64,000 nt of DNA, from contig JAHCKG010000016.1 in assembly GCA_026125895.1 (NCBI GenBank), forward strand, positions 1-64,000, read 5' to 3'. Under the pieces are notes generated by a model that saw only the letters and a list, made by a program, of their open reading frames with translations, did not search any database and was not told where the DNA came from. Shown here piece by piece: positions 27,007 through 34,881 of this stretch (the stretch's first letter is position 1; the number at the start of each line of letters is the position of its first letter). This stretch comes from Pseudolabrys sp. (GTDB lineage: Bacteria > Pseudomonadota > Alphaproteobacteria > Rhizobiales > Xanthobacteraceae). A program made the position numbers and the translations under genes.

Positions 27007-28641
27007 CTACCGCTCTCCCACCGTGAAGCGGCCCGGATATTGCGGCGCGCTGTCGGTGGTCTCGCCCGACTTGATGATCTTGTAGAGCTGGAAGCGGTCG
27101 CCGTCGGCGACGAGCTTCAGGTGCGACGGATAGGGATTGGGCGCGTCGTCTTCGGTGAACAGCACGTACAGATAATCGAACTTGGTCCAGTTCAGCCAGA
27201 AGGCCGGCGTGTTCGGCTGCGGCTGCTCGGCGGCGACGATGAGTTGCGCCACCGACGGCGGCGTGCCGTCATGGATGTCGGCAAAATCTTCGTATTTTGG
27301 TTTGACGTGCACGATCTGCTTGCCCGGCACGGTGAACAAGGTTGTGACCAGCGCCGAGCGCTCGATCGTGGCGATGCAGGCGGCGTGGACGAGGCCGAGA
27401 TCGCGGACATCGTCGCCCATCGAACGGTCGGAATAGGCGACGAATACCTTGGAGCCCGGCGCGATGCGCTTCACCGACGAGCGGAACTGGCTGGTCGAGT
27501 CCGACAGTTGCGACCAGTTGTAGTCGATCTCGATGAGGCGGCCGGCGATCAGCACGATGAGCACGATCATGAAGCCGCGTCGCACCAGGCGCCGGCGCAA
27601 TTCGAGATCGCCGCAGGCCAGCACCATGAAGGCGATGCCGATCGGCACGCGCTGATCGGTCATATAGGTGTCGAACATCACGCGCGGCAGCGCCAGATAG
27701 ATCAGGCCGCCGACGATCAGCAGCACCGCGACCAGCGGGTGGAAGCGCAGCACGCGGTGCCGCACGGCCCAGACGGTCGCCGCGCCGAGCACAGTAACGA
27801 TCAGGAACGCGGTGATGTCCGAATAGTCGGCGATGATGTAGATCAGGCCGTCGATCTTGCCGCGCTGCTCCCAATAGACGCTCGAGGCCAGACTCATGGT
27901 CGGCGACAGCGCGAGCAGCGGCGTCACCGCCAGGAACGGCAGGCCGCCGCAGACGAATTCGGCGATGCGCGACGGCCACGGCTGGCGGCGCTGCTCGTAA
28001 AGCCGCAACAATTCGTACGAGAGAATGCCGACGCCATAAATACCCAGCGCCGAGAGGTGACAGAAGAACAGCACGAGCGCGCAGGCCGACGACAGCAGAT
28101 AGCGCCACGGCCAAGCGCGCTCGCGCAGCGCAACCCAGCCGGCCATCGCCCACAGCGCGACGCCGATGCCGAAAAGATAGTTCATAAGGCCGACGAGGAA
28201 GACGTAATTGTAAAGCAGCGGGTAGCCGAACAGCGGCGTCGTCGACCAGCGGCCGATCAGCGCGCGGTTGAGCGCCAGCGCGCCCGACATGATGAGCGCG
28301 AACATCGTCACCATGTAGATCTGGCCGGCGACGTAGATGTTGACGCCCATGCGCGCCACCCAGGGCACGATGACGTCCATGGTCAGGTTGGGAATGACCT
28401 GCCAGTTGACGGTGTAGAACTCGGCCAGCTTGGGGTTGTGGTCCAGCGTCGCCAGCACCTTCATGCGCGCCAGGTGATTGACGTAGTCCGACAGCGGCGG
28501 CAGCGGGTGCGTCCAGATCGGGATCGAGATCAGCAGCGTGAAGGCCGCGAACAGGATGGCGATCTGCCCGCCGGAAAAGCCATGCGAGCGAAGGCGCACG
28601 GCGGTCGGTTCCGCGTAGAGCGGTTTGGCGGGTGACAGCAT
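27007..28641 (-). CDS. Polytopic membrane protein of unknown function
   Basis: I do not recognise a specific family; the layout (many helices, then a soluble C-terminal domain) recalls membrane glycosyltransferase-like proteins. From ATG 28641 (MLSPAKPLYAEPTAV) it has 544 residues with ten or more hydrophobic helices, for example IAILFAAFTLLISIPIW, YMVTMFALIMSGALALN and GFMIVLIVLIAGRLIEI. The last 150 residues are soluble. An upstream extension to 28860 overlaps the carbonic anhydrase gene and is not credible. Confidence 0.8.
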   Translation of the reverse strand: MLSPAKPLYAEPTAVRLRSHGFSGGQIAILFAAFTLLISIPIWTHPLPPLSDYVNHLARMKVLATLDHNPKLAEFYTVNWQVIPNLTMDVIVPWVARMGVNIYVAGQIYMVTMFALIMSGALALNRALIGRWSTTPLFGYPLLYNYVFLVGLMNYLFGIGVALWAMAGWVALRERAWPWRYLLSSACALVLFFCHLSALGIYGVGILSYELLRLYEQRRQPWPSRIAEFVCGGLPFLAVTPLLALSPTMSLASSVYWEQRGKIDGLIYIIADYSDITAFLIVTVLGAATVWAVRHRVLRFHPLVAVLLIVGGLIYLALPRVMFDTYMTDQRVPIGIAFMVLACGDLELRRRLVRRGFMIVLIVLIAGRLIEIDYNWSQLSDSTSQFRSSVKRIAPGSKVFVAYSDRSMGDDVRDLGLVHAACIATIERSALVTTLFTVPGKQIVHVKPKYEDFADIHDGTPPSVAQLIVAAEQPQPNTPAFWLNWTKFDYLYVLFTEDDAPNPYPSHLKLVADGDRFQLYKIIKSGETTDSAPQYPGRFTVGER

Positions 28642-28837
28642 GAGAAAACGGACCTGATGGTCGACTATCAGTCGGCTATAAGACCTGAACACGGGATGAA
28701 TGGACGACCTTAGTGCGGCAGGGTTAAGAAGCCGGTCAGTTTCCAATGGAAACGCGGCCGGCGACGGCTCCACCGAGGCTTGCGAGCGCCGCTTTCGTAT
28801 GGAAAAGCAGGATCGGAACATTCGAGGAGCTAGGCCA

Positions 28838-29503
28838 ATGGACTTCCCGCAGCGTCTCATCGACGGTTATGGCGCCTTTGCCGGCGGCCGGCTCAAAGCC
28901 GAGCAGGACCGTTTCAGGGAACTCGCGGAGGTCGGCCAGGCGCCGGAAATCATGGTGATCGGCTGCTGCGACTCGCGGGTGGCCCCGGAAGCCATCTTCG
29001 ACGCCGGTCCGGGCGAACTGTTCGTCGCGCGCAACATCGCCAATCTGGTGCCGCCCTACACGCCGGACGGCGCTCAACGCGCGGTTTCGGCGGCGCTGGA
29101 ATTCGCGGTGCAGGCGCTCAAGGTCAAGCACATCGTCGTGCTCGCCCATGCGCAGTGCGGCGGCATCCGCGCCTTTGCCGAGGAGGCGGCGCCCTTGTCG
29201 CCCGGCGATTTCATCGGCCGCTGGATCGAACTGCTCGGCCCGGCCGCCAAGGCGGTGGGGCCGCGCGGCGACCGCAGCATGACCGAGTATCTGACGGCGC
29301 TGGAGCAGCAGGCGGCGGTGTCCACCCTCGACAACCTGATGACGTTCCCGTGCATCAAGATCCTGGTCGAGCGCGGCAAGCTTCATCTGCACGCCGCCTA
29401 TTTCGGCGTCGCCACGGGCGACCTCTGGGTCCACGACCCGGCACAGAAGAAATACGTGCGCGTAATGCCGGCGAAGGCGGCGCTCAAGAGCCCGGCGTTT
29501 TGA
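28838..29503 (+). CDS. Beta-carbonic anhydrase
   Basis: Zinc enzyme that interconverts CO2 and bicarbonate. Zinc ligands are C43 in GCCDSRV, H104 and C107 in HAQCGG; the D45-R47 dyad is present. Other blocks are ARNIANLVPPY and SAALEFAVQALKVKHIVVL. The start ATG 28838 (MDFPQRLIDGYGAF) follows GAGGAG at about 28824. The protein has 221 residues. It is convergent with asd across a palindromic repeat. Confidence 0.94.
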   Translation: MDFPQRLIDGYGAFAGGRLKAEQDRFRELAEVGQAPEIMVIGCCDSRVAPEAIFDAGPGELFVARNIANLVPPYTPDGAQRAVSAALEFAVQALKVKHIVVLAHAQCGGIRAFAEEAAPLSPGDFIGRWIELLGPAAKAVGPRGDRSMTEYLTALEQQAAVSTLDNLMTFPCIKILVERGKLHLHAAYFGVATGDLWVHDPAQKKYVRVMPAKAALKSPAF

Positions 29504-29512
29504 GCCGCTTCT

Positions 29513-29546
29513 TATCCCTCCCCGGCTACGGGGAGGGATAAGGAAG
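29513..29546. repeat. Perfect hairpin between convergent genes
   Basis: CTTATCCCTCCCC-GGCTAC-GGGGAGGGATAAG. No T tract on either strand; it may still act as a barrier between the carbonic anhydrase and asd transcripts. Confidence 0.7.
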
Positions 29547-29551
29547 GAAGA

Positions 29552-30586
29552 TCACGCCGCCTTCTTCTTCGCCTGCAGCAGTTTGCGGTTGATCAGGCTC
29601 TCGGCGATCTGGATCGCGTTGAGCGCCGCGCCCTTGCGCAGATTGTCCGACACCACCCACATTTCGAGGCCGTTATCGACCGTCGGGTCGGTGCGGATGC
29701 GGCTGATATAGGTCGCATCCTCGCCGGCCGCTTCATACGGCGTGGCGTAGCCGCCCGGCTCGCGCTTGTCGATAACGAGACAGCCCGGCGCCGAACGCAA
29801 GATGTCGCGCGCCTCGTCGTCCGTGATCGGGTTCTCGAACTCGATGTTCACGGCTTCCGAATGCGACACGAACACCGGCACGCGCACGCAGGTGGCGGTG
29901 AGCTTGATCTTCGGATCGAGGATCTTCTTGGTCTCGGCCACCATCTTCCACTCTTCCTTGGTGTAGCCGTCTTCCATGAAGACATCGATCTGCGGAATGA
30001 GATTGAAGGCGATGCGCTTGGGGAATTTCTTGTTCTGCACTTCGTCGAGCGTGAACACCGACTTGGTCTGCGAGAACAGTTCGTCCATCGCATCCTTGCC
30101 GGCGCCCGACACCGATTGATAGGTCGCGACGACGACGCGCTTGATCGTCGCCTTGTCGTGCAGCGGCTTGAGCGCGACGACGAGCTGCGCCGTCGAGCAG
30201 TTCGGGTTGGCGATGATGTTCTTCTTGGCAAAGCCGTCGAGCGCGTGCGCGTTCACTTCCGGCACGATCAGCGGCACGTCCGGATCCATGCGCCAGGTCG
30301 ACGAGTTGTCGATCACCACGGCGCCCTGCGCCGCGATCTTCGGCGACCATTCCTTCGACACGGCGCCGCCGGCCGACATCAAGCAGATATCGACGTCGGA
30401 GAAGTCGTAGTGATCGAGCGCTTTCACTTTCAGGGTCTTGTCGCCGTACGAGCATTCCTGCCCCACGCTCTTGCGCGAGGCGAGCGCGACGACTTCGTCG
30501 GCGGGAAATTTGCGCTCATCCAGAATGTTGAGCATTTCGCGCCCCACATTGCCGGTGGCGCCGACCACGGCGACCTTGTAACCCAT
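29552..30586 (-). CDS. asd: Aspartate-semialdehyde dehydrogenase
   Basis: Reduces aspartyl phosphate to aspartate semialdehyde for lysine, threonine and methionine synthesis. NADP-binding GATGNVG at residues 9-15; catalytic C130 in IIANPNCSTAQ; substrate-binding HSEAVNIEFE near residue 240. The protein has 344 residues, the normal length. It feeds the diaminopimelate route that DapF (11369) completes. Confidence 0.96.
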   Translation of the reverse strand: MGYKVAVVGATGNVGREMLNILDERKFPADEVVALASRKSVGQECSYGDKTLKVKALDHYDFSDVDICLMSAGGAVSKEWSPKIAAQGAVVIDNSSTWRMDPDVPLIVPEVNAHALDGFAKKNIIANPNCSTAQLVVALKPLHDKATIKRVVVATYQSVSGAGKDAMDELFSQTKSVFTLDEVQNKKFPKRIAFNLIPQIDVFMEDGYTKEEWKMVAETKKILDPKIKLTATCVRVPVFVSHSEAVNIEFENPITDDEARDILRSAPGCLVIDKREPGGYATPYEAAGEDATYISRIRTDPTVDNGLEMWVVSDNLRKGAALNAIQIAESLINRKLLQAKKKAA

Positions 30587-30725
30587 TGTTTACTCTCCGA
30601 AAAAATTCCCCGGTCTGGTTTGATTTGAAACAACCGGATGGCAGGGCTTCTAAGCGAAGATGACGCTTCTGACAACGGCACCAGAGGCTTTAAGCGCGAT
30701 CCGACGCCCTGCGAGGCTCGTACCC

Positions 30726-31499
30726 ATGCATCCGGCCCTGCATTCCTGGCGCGAGGAACTGCCCGCCAACGTCGTGCGGCTGCTGGCTTATGTGGGTGCC
30801 CTGGTCGTCCTGTCCATGGCGGCGGCGCAATTCTTTCAATCGAAGTCGTTGAAGCCACCCATCGCGCCCGGTGATCGGTCGGACTGGATCACGATCGAAA
30901 AGCCGTTCCCGGCCTTTACCCTCGCCATTCCCGAGGCCGCCGGCCAGCCCGAAAGCTATGTCATCCGCCGCCATGCCACCGGTAACGGCCGCAAGGACAT
31001 CCTGGGCCTCGGCGCGCCCGACGGCGCGACGCCCTATCTTCACGTCGAGATCTATCGGGCCGGCAAGGAAATCACGCAATTCGCCACGCCCGAGGAAACC
31101 ATCGCCGCCGATGCCGTGGCGCTCGCCCCCGTCAAGATCGCGGCGGCCGGGCCGGTCGCCAGCAAATTCGGGCCGCTGACCCTCCTTACGTTCGAAACGG
31201 TGCGGGACCCGCCACGTTACTGCCTCGCCTTCACCCGCACCTATGACGATCCGCTGCTGCAAATCTCCGGCTGGTTCTGTCAGGGCGGCACATTCGTCCA
31301 GGACTCGACGCTCGCCTGCGCGCTCGACCGGCTGACGCTGATCTACTCCGGCAGCGACCCCAAGGTCGGCGCGCTATTCGCCCAGGCCGAGCTCAACCGC
31401 AGCTACTGCGGCCAGCGCGATCCGCTGCTGGCGGCGACGCCGAAATACCATGCGCTGTGGAAGGCGCTGGAGGGTCAGCCGCCGCGCCGCGCCCGCTGA
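30726..31499 (+). CDS. Membrane-anchored protein of unknown function
   Basis: No family recognised. From ATG 30726 (MHPALHSWREELPANVV) it has 257 residues: one N-terminal transmembrane helix (LLAYVGALVVLSMAAAQFF) and a probably periplasmic remainder with several cysteines (PPRYCLAFTRTY, WFCQGGTF, TLACALD, RSYCGQ). An earlier in-frame ATG at 30660 would add 22 residues. It is divergent from asd and convergent with the cytochrome gene at 31512. Confidence 0.75.
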   Translation: MHPALHSWREELPANVVRLLAYVGALVVLSMAAAQFFQSKSLKPPIAPGDRSDWITIEKPFPAFTLAIPEAAGQPESYVIRRHATGNGRKDILGLGAPDGATPYLHVEIYRAGKEITQFATPEETIAADAVALAPVKIAAAGPVASKFGPLTLLTFETVRDPPRYCLAFTRTYDDPLLQISGWFCQGGTFVQDSTLACALDRLTLIYSGSDPKVGALFAQAELNRSYCGQRDPLLAATPKYHALWKALEGQPPRRAR

Positions 31500-31511
31500 C
31501 GGCAGCGGCGT

Positions 31512-31871
31512 TCACTGGTTGGCGAACGGATTCTGCCAGCCGCGCGCTGCCGGCTCGGTCTGCGGATAATGCGTCGAGAGATAATCGAGGATCAGCTCGC
31601 GATCCGCGCCTTCGATCGCCGGCATGCCCTGACGTTCCGTCATCCAGGTGAGCGTGTCGTTCCAGCGCTGCCGGCTCATGCCCTGCTGCGCCACCAGCTT
31701 GAAATTGTGGCAGGCGGTGCAGGTGTAAAACGTCTCCTCACGGCCCGGGCCCGCCGGCAGCTCTTCGATATTCTCCTCGCGCGGCGTGAATGTCTTCGGC
31801 TGCGCCGCAACGTAGCCGGCACTGACCGCGATGAACCCGGCGGCGGCGATGAGCGATAGCAGTCTGCGCAT
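31512..31871 (-). CDS. c-type cytochrome associated with sulfite oxidase
   Basis: Small periplasmic monohaem cytochrome of 119 residues. A signal peptide (MRRLLSLIAAAGFIAVSAGYVAAQ) precedes the haem motif CTACH with C51, C54 and H55; a methionine in QGMSRQRW or RQGMPAI could be the axial ligand. It lies 92 bases downstream of the molybdenum enzyme at 31964 on the same strand and is probably its electron acceptor, like SorB. Confidence 0.85.
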   Translation of the reverse strand: MRRLLSLIAAAGFIAVSAGYVAAQPKTFTPREENIEELPAGPGREETFYTCTACHNFKLVAQQGMSRQRWNDTLTWMTERQGMPAIEGADRELILDYLSTHYPQTEPAARGWQNPFANQ

Positions 31872-31963
31872 GGGCGAAAGCGATCCGTCGGTTCGCGATT
31901 GAGATTTGAAAACGCCGGACAGGTCGTCCCTGCCCGGCGCTGCGTCTGTGCGTCGTTGAGCGA

Positions 31964-33310
31964 TCAGCCGATCAGCACCGCCACGCGGTGCATCGGATTG
32001 CCGCCGTAGCCCGACGGATTCCAATTCGGCGCGACATGCGGTTGCATGCGGCCGTTGGTGTCCATGGCCCGCGCCCAGATTTCGTAATAGCCGTCGCGCG
32101 GCAATTTCACCGAGGCCGTCCAGCGCTGCCAGTCGTAACGGTTCTTGCCTTTTTCCAGCTTGGTCGGTTGCCACGTCACGCCGTAGTCGGTCGAAACATC
32201 GACGCGGCGCACGGTGAGATCGCCGGCCCACGAAGCGCCGCGCAGCTTCACCTCGCGCGTGCCGGCGGCAAGCTTGGCGCCGTTGGCCGGGCTGGTGATG
32301 ATCGAGCGCACCGGCATCGATTCGAGAATCTTGAAGTTCTTGGGATCGGCCTTGCCGCCCGGCACCATCGGATTGATGGTGAGCCGATAGGACGTGCCGG
32401 TCATGCCCGGCCCGTCATGCTCCTTGTCGCGGATGACGATCTTGGTCAGCCATTTCTGCGACGCCGATCCGGGCCAGCCCGGAATGAGCAACCGCACCGG
32501 GCCGCCATGGATATTCGGCAGCGGCTGGCCGTTCATCGCCCAGACGATCATCGACTCGGGATCCATCGCCTTGGCGATGCGCACGCCGCGCGACAAGGTC
32601 GGCTTGCTGGCGTCGCCCGACAGATGCAGGTCCGACGAATAATGCGCGGTGTAGATGCCGGCCGGCTTAACACCGGCCGTCTTCAGCACGTCGGCGAGAC
32701 GCACGCCGGTCCATTCGGCGCAGCCGGCGCCGCCATTGGTCCACTGATTGCCGCTGGCGGTCGGCGAGTAGAACGAGCGCCCATTGCCGCCGCATTCGAG
32801 AACCATGCGGCGGGTCTGCGCCTTGTATTTCGACTTGAGCTCGCCGAGCGTGAGCGTCAGCGGGTTGTTGACCTCGCCCTCGACCGTGAAACTCCACTTC
32901 TCCGGCTCCTTGGCTTCGTCCGGAATCTGCCCGTTGTTGCGGATGAAAAACTTCTCATACGGCGTCGTGTCGTCATCGAGCAGGTTCTCCGGCGTCTCCG
33001 CCACCAGCGGGCGCTCGCCGATAACGACCAGCCCTTTGTTCTTGCCGGGGAAGTCGAGATTGATCGGCCCTTTCTTGGCCGGCGCCGGCGGCGCGGAGCC
33101 TTGGGCCATCGCTGCCGGGATCAGGCCGCCCGGCATGTTGTCGGCAAAGGGAATGGCGCCGCCGACCGCAGCGCCCATCGCGGCGAGCCCCGCGCCGTTG
33201 AGGAAGCCGCGGCGGCTTGGACCGGTCTGGCGTCCGAACGCGACGGCATCGGCGCGTTCCGGGTCGTCCCGATAAAGCTCCTCGATCGAACGTTCGGTCT
33301 TCGACGACAT
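31964..33310 (-). CDS. Sulfite oxidase-family molybdenum enzyme (Tat-exported)
   Basis: Periplasmic molybdopterin oxidoreductase of the sulfite oxidase family. A Tat signal is present (SRRGFLNG at residues 32-39, then a hydrophobic stretch). The molybdenum-ligand cysteine is C173 in VLECGGNGRS. MNGQPLPNIHGGPVRLLIPGW and the C-terminal dimerisation domain (VRRVDVSTDYGVTWQ, WARAMDTNGRMQP) complete the fold. From ATG 33310 it has 448 residues. The cytochrome c at 31512 is downstream. The divergent ECF sigma gene may respond to its substrate. Confidence 0.92.
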   Translation of the reverse strand: MSSKTERSIEELYRDDPERADAVAFGRQTGPSRRGFLNGAGLAAMGAAVGGAIPFADNMPGGLIPAAMAQGSAPPAPAKKGPINLDFPGKNKGLVVIGERPLVAETPENLLDDDTTPYEKFFIRNNGQIPDEAKEPEKWSFTVEGEVNNPLTLTLGELKSKYKAQTRRMVLECGGNGRSFYSPTASGNQWTNGGAGCAEWTGVRLADVLKTAGVKPAGIYTAHYSSDLHLSGDASKPTLSRGVRIAKAMDPESMIVWAMNGQPLPNIHGGPVRLLIPGWPGSASQKWLTKIVIRDKEHDGPGMTGTSYRLTINPMVPGGKADPKNFKILESMPVRSIITSPANGAKLAAGTREVKLRGASWAGDLTVRRVDVSTDYGVTWQPTKLEKGKNRYDWQRWTASVKLPRDGYYEIWARAMDTNGRMQPHVAPNWNPSGYGGNPMHRVAVLIG

Positions 33311-33412
33311 GGCGTTCCCCCGTGTTTTGGCCCGGCAAGGAGCCTTTTTCACCGCAAAGGCTACTGAGGCGAAAAAAATTGCTCAATGCGACCGAATGCC
33401 ATGCGTTGTGAT

Positions 33413-33438
33413 GGAATAATTTCGTGGCGTTGCGCGTT
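33413..33438 (+). promoter_or_regulatory. Candidate ECF-type promoter of the ECF sigma gene
   Basis: GGAATAAT (-35, from 33413) and CGTT (-10, 33435-33438) with 17 bases between GGAAT and CGTT. The same element is found at 34781 before the sorA-like gene. It lies about 40 bases before the sigma gene start, as expected for an autoregulated ECF sigma. Confidence 0.55.
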
Positions 33439-33476
33439 GCCTGCCGCGCCATTGAAATCGTTGCTTTAATGCCGCC

Positions 33477-34028
33477 GTGGACGAATACTGCCCGCGCCAT
33501 CTCATCGGCGCGGGACGAAACGGCGTGCCCCACGATCCTCACCAGGCTTTGACCGGCTTGCTGCCGCGGCTTTATGCCTTCGCGCGCACCATGCTGGCGG
33601 ATGCCGATGCCGCGCGTGATCTGGTGCAGGAAGCGGTGACGCGCGCGCTCGCCGCGCGCCGGGTGCCCGACGACGCACCGGCCTATCGCGCCTGGATGTT
33701 TCGCATCGTCCGCAACGCCGCGCTTGACGAGATTCGCCGTCTGAAGCGGCCCGCGCCCGACGCCGGCACCGGTAACGATGTCTGGACTTATGACGACGCC
33801 AGCATCGCCAAGATCACGGTCGAACAGGGACTCGCGACGCTACCGGCGGCGCATCGCGAAATTATCTCCTTGATCGATATTGCCGGTTTCAGCTACGGCG
33901 AGGCCGCCGATTTGCTGCATGTGCCGGTCGGCACGGTAATGAGCCGCATCGCAAGGGCGCGCAGCGCGCTGCTGGCGGCGATCGAGACGAGCAGCGTCAG
34001 GCCGCTCAAGGTGAACCAACGCATCTGA
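33477..34028 (+). CDS. ECF-type RNA polymerase sigma factor
   Basis: Group 4 sigma factor. Region 2 is in LPRLYAFARTMLADADAARDLVQEAVTRAL and YRAWMFRIVRNAALDEIRR; region 4 helix-turn-helix is in LPAAHREIISLIDIAGFSYGEAADLLHVPVGTVMSRIARARSAL. The start GTG 33477 gives 183 residues; an internal GTG before PHDPHQALTGLLPR is possible. The next gene encodes its likely anti-sigma factor. In Sinorhizobium meliloti, as I recall, ECF factors RpoE1 and RpoE4 respond to sulfite and control a periplasmic sulfite dehydrogenase operon, which fits this neighbourhood. Confidence 0.9.
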   Translation: MDEYCPRHLIGAGRNGVPHDPHQALTGLLPRLYAFARTMLADADAARDLVQEAVTRALAARRVPDDAPAYRAWMFRIVRNAALDEIRRLKRPAPDAGTGNDVWTYDDASIAKITVEQGLATLPAAHREIISLIDIAGFSYGEAADLLHVPVGTVMSRIARARSALLAAIETSSVRPLKVNQRI

Positions 34029-34044
34029 TCATCGGACTTGAAGC

Positions 34045-34764
34045 TTGGAACGCGATCAACAGCAGCAGCAGGACCTGGAGAAGCTGAACGCTCTCGTCGA
34101 TGGCGAATTGCCGCCGGACGAACGTGCGGCCCTGGCCGGCAGGCTGGCGAACGAGCGCGATCTGGCGCGCGCCTACGCGACGTTGGCGCGGCTCAAGGCG
34201 ACCATCGGCGAAGTTGCCGATGCGCCAATCGACGCGCCGGTCTTCGACCTGCCGCGGCGCCGGCCGGCGCGGCTCGTTCGCGAGCTCGCGATCGGCGCCG
34301 GTCTCGCCGCCATGGTGGCGGCCGGCATTCTCGTCGCACTGCCGCGCACGCCCGAACCCGAAGCGCCGCTCGGCGAAGGCCCGACGGCGATCACGCTGGC
34401 GTCACTGCCGGCCGGCACCACCGTGCCGCGACTTGAGACGGCGGGCCTCAAGCTTACCGGGCTGGTCATCGATCCGGGCAAGGTGCCGCTGGTGTCGGCG
34501 ACCTATCGTGGCCCGCATGGCTGCCGGCTGGAGCTGCGCGCCTGGCCGATCGACGTGGCAGCGCCGGAAACGGCGAACGCCGAGCGCCACCGCTGGGTCG
34601 CCGGCAACCTGGTCTATGAACTGATCGCTCATGGCATGCCGGCGACACGCTTCGCGTTGATTGCCGGCGCCGCCGAAGGCCAGACGGCCGCCAATGCCGA
34701 TCACGACCGCATCGGCCGCCAGCTCCGGCAGGCCAGCCACGGCGCGCCGCCCTGCGCCGGCTGA
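34045..34764 (+). CDS. Anti-sigma factor, single-pass membrane protein
   Basis: Probable anti-sigma factor for the ECF factor next to it. The start TTG 34045 gives ERDQQQQQDLEKLNALVDGELPPDERAAL; LVDGELPPDERAALAGRLANE is the typical N-terminal anti-sigma helix set. A transmembrane helix follows at about residues 79-97 (ELAIGAGLAAMVAAGILVAL), leaving a periplasmic domain of about 140 residues that could sense stress. No zinc-binding HxxxCxxC is visible. The protein has 239 residues. Confidence 0.85.
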   Translation: MERDQQQQQDLEKLNALVDGELPPDERAALAGRLANERDLARAYATLARLKATIGEVADAPIDAPVFDLPRRRPARLVRELAIGAGLAAMVAAGILVALPRTPEPEAPLGEGPTAITLASLPAGTTVPRLETAGLKLTGLVIDPGKVPLVSATYRGPHGCRLELRAWPIDVAAPETANAERHRWVAGNLVYELIAHGMPATRFALIAGAAEGQTAANADHDRIGRQLRQASHGAPPCAG

Positions 34765-34780
34765 ATTGCAATCCGGTAGC

Positions 34781-34806
34781 GGAATAATCCGGCGACCCTC
34801 TCCGTT
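34781..34806 (+). promoter_or_regulatory. Candidate ECF-type promoter of sorAB
   Basis: GGAATAAT (from 34781) and CGTT (34803-34806), with 17 bases between GGAAT and CGTT, matching the element at 33413. The sorA ATG is 76 bases further on. Confidence 0.6.
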
Positions 34807-34824
34807 TCTTCCCTGTTCCCGAAT

Positions 34825-34842
34825 GCGTGACGTGGGTCACGC
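34825..34842. promoter_or_regulatory. Palindrome in the sorA leader (CRP/FNR-like spacing or hairpin)
   Basis: GCGTGAC-GTGG-GTCACGC, a perfect 7-base dyad (8 with the next T/A). Its core GTGA-N6-TCAC matches CRP/FNR family sites. It lies downstream of the candidate ECF promoter, so it could be an operator or an RNA hairpin. Confidence 0.4.
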
Positions 34843-34881
34843 AGGTCGAGGGCCGCCGTAAGCGGCAACAAGGAGGAAACG

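Noticed and set aside
28642-28860. Extension of the membrane protein gene upstream of 28641
   Set aside because: It overlaps the start of the divergent carbonic anhydrase gene and has no hydrophobic or family sequence.
29513-29546. Rho-independent terminator between the carbonic anhydrase and asd
   Set aside because: The hairpin is perfect but no T tract follows on either strand, so it is listed as a repeat.
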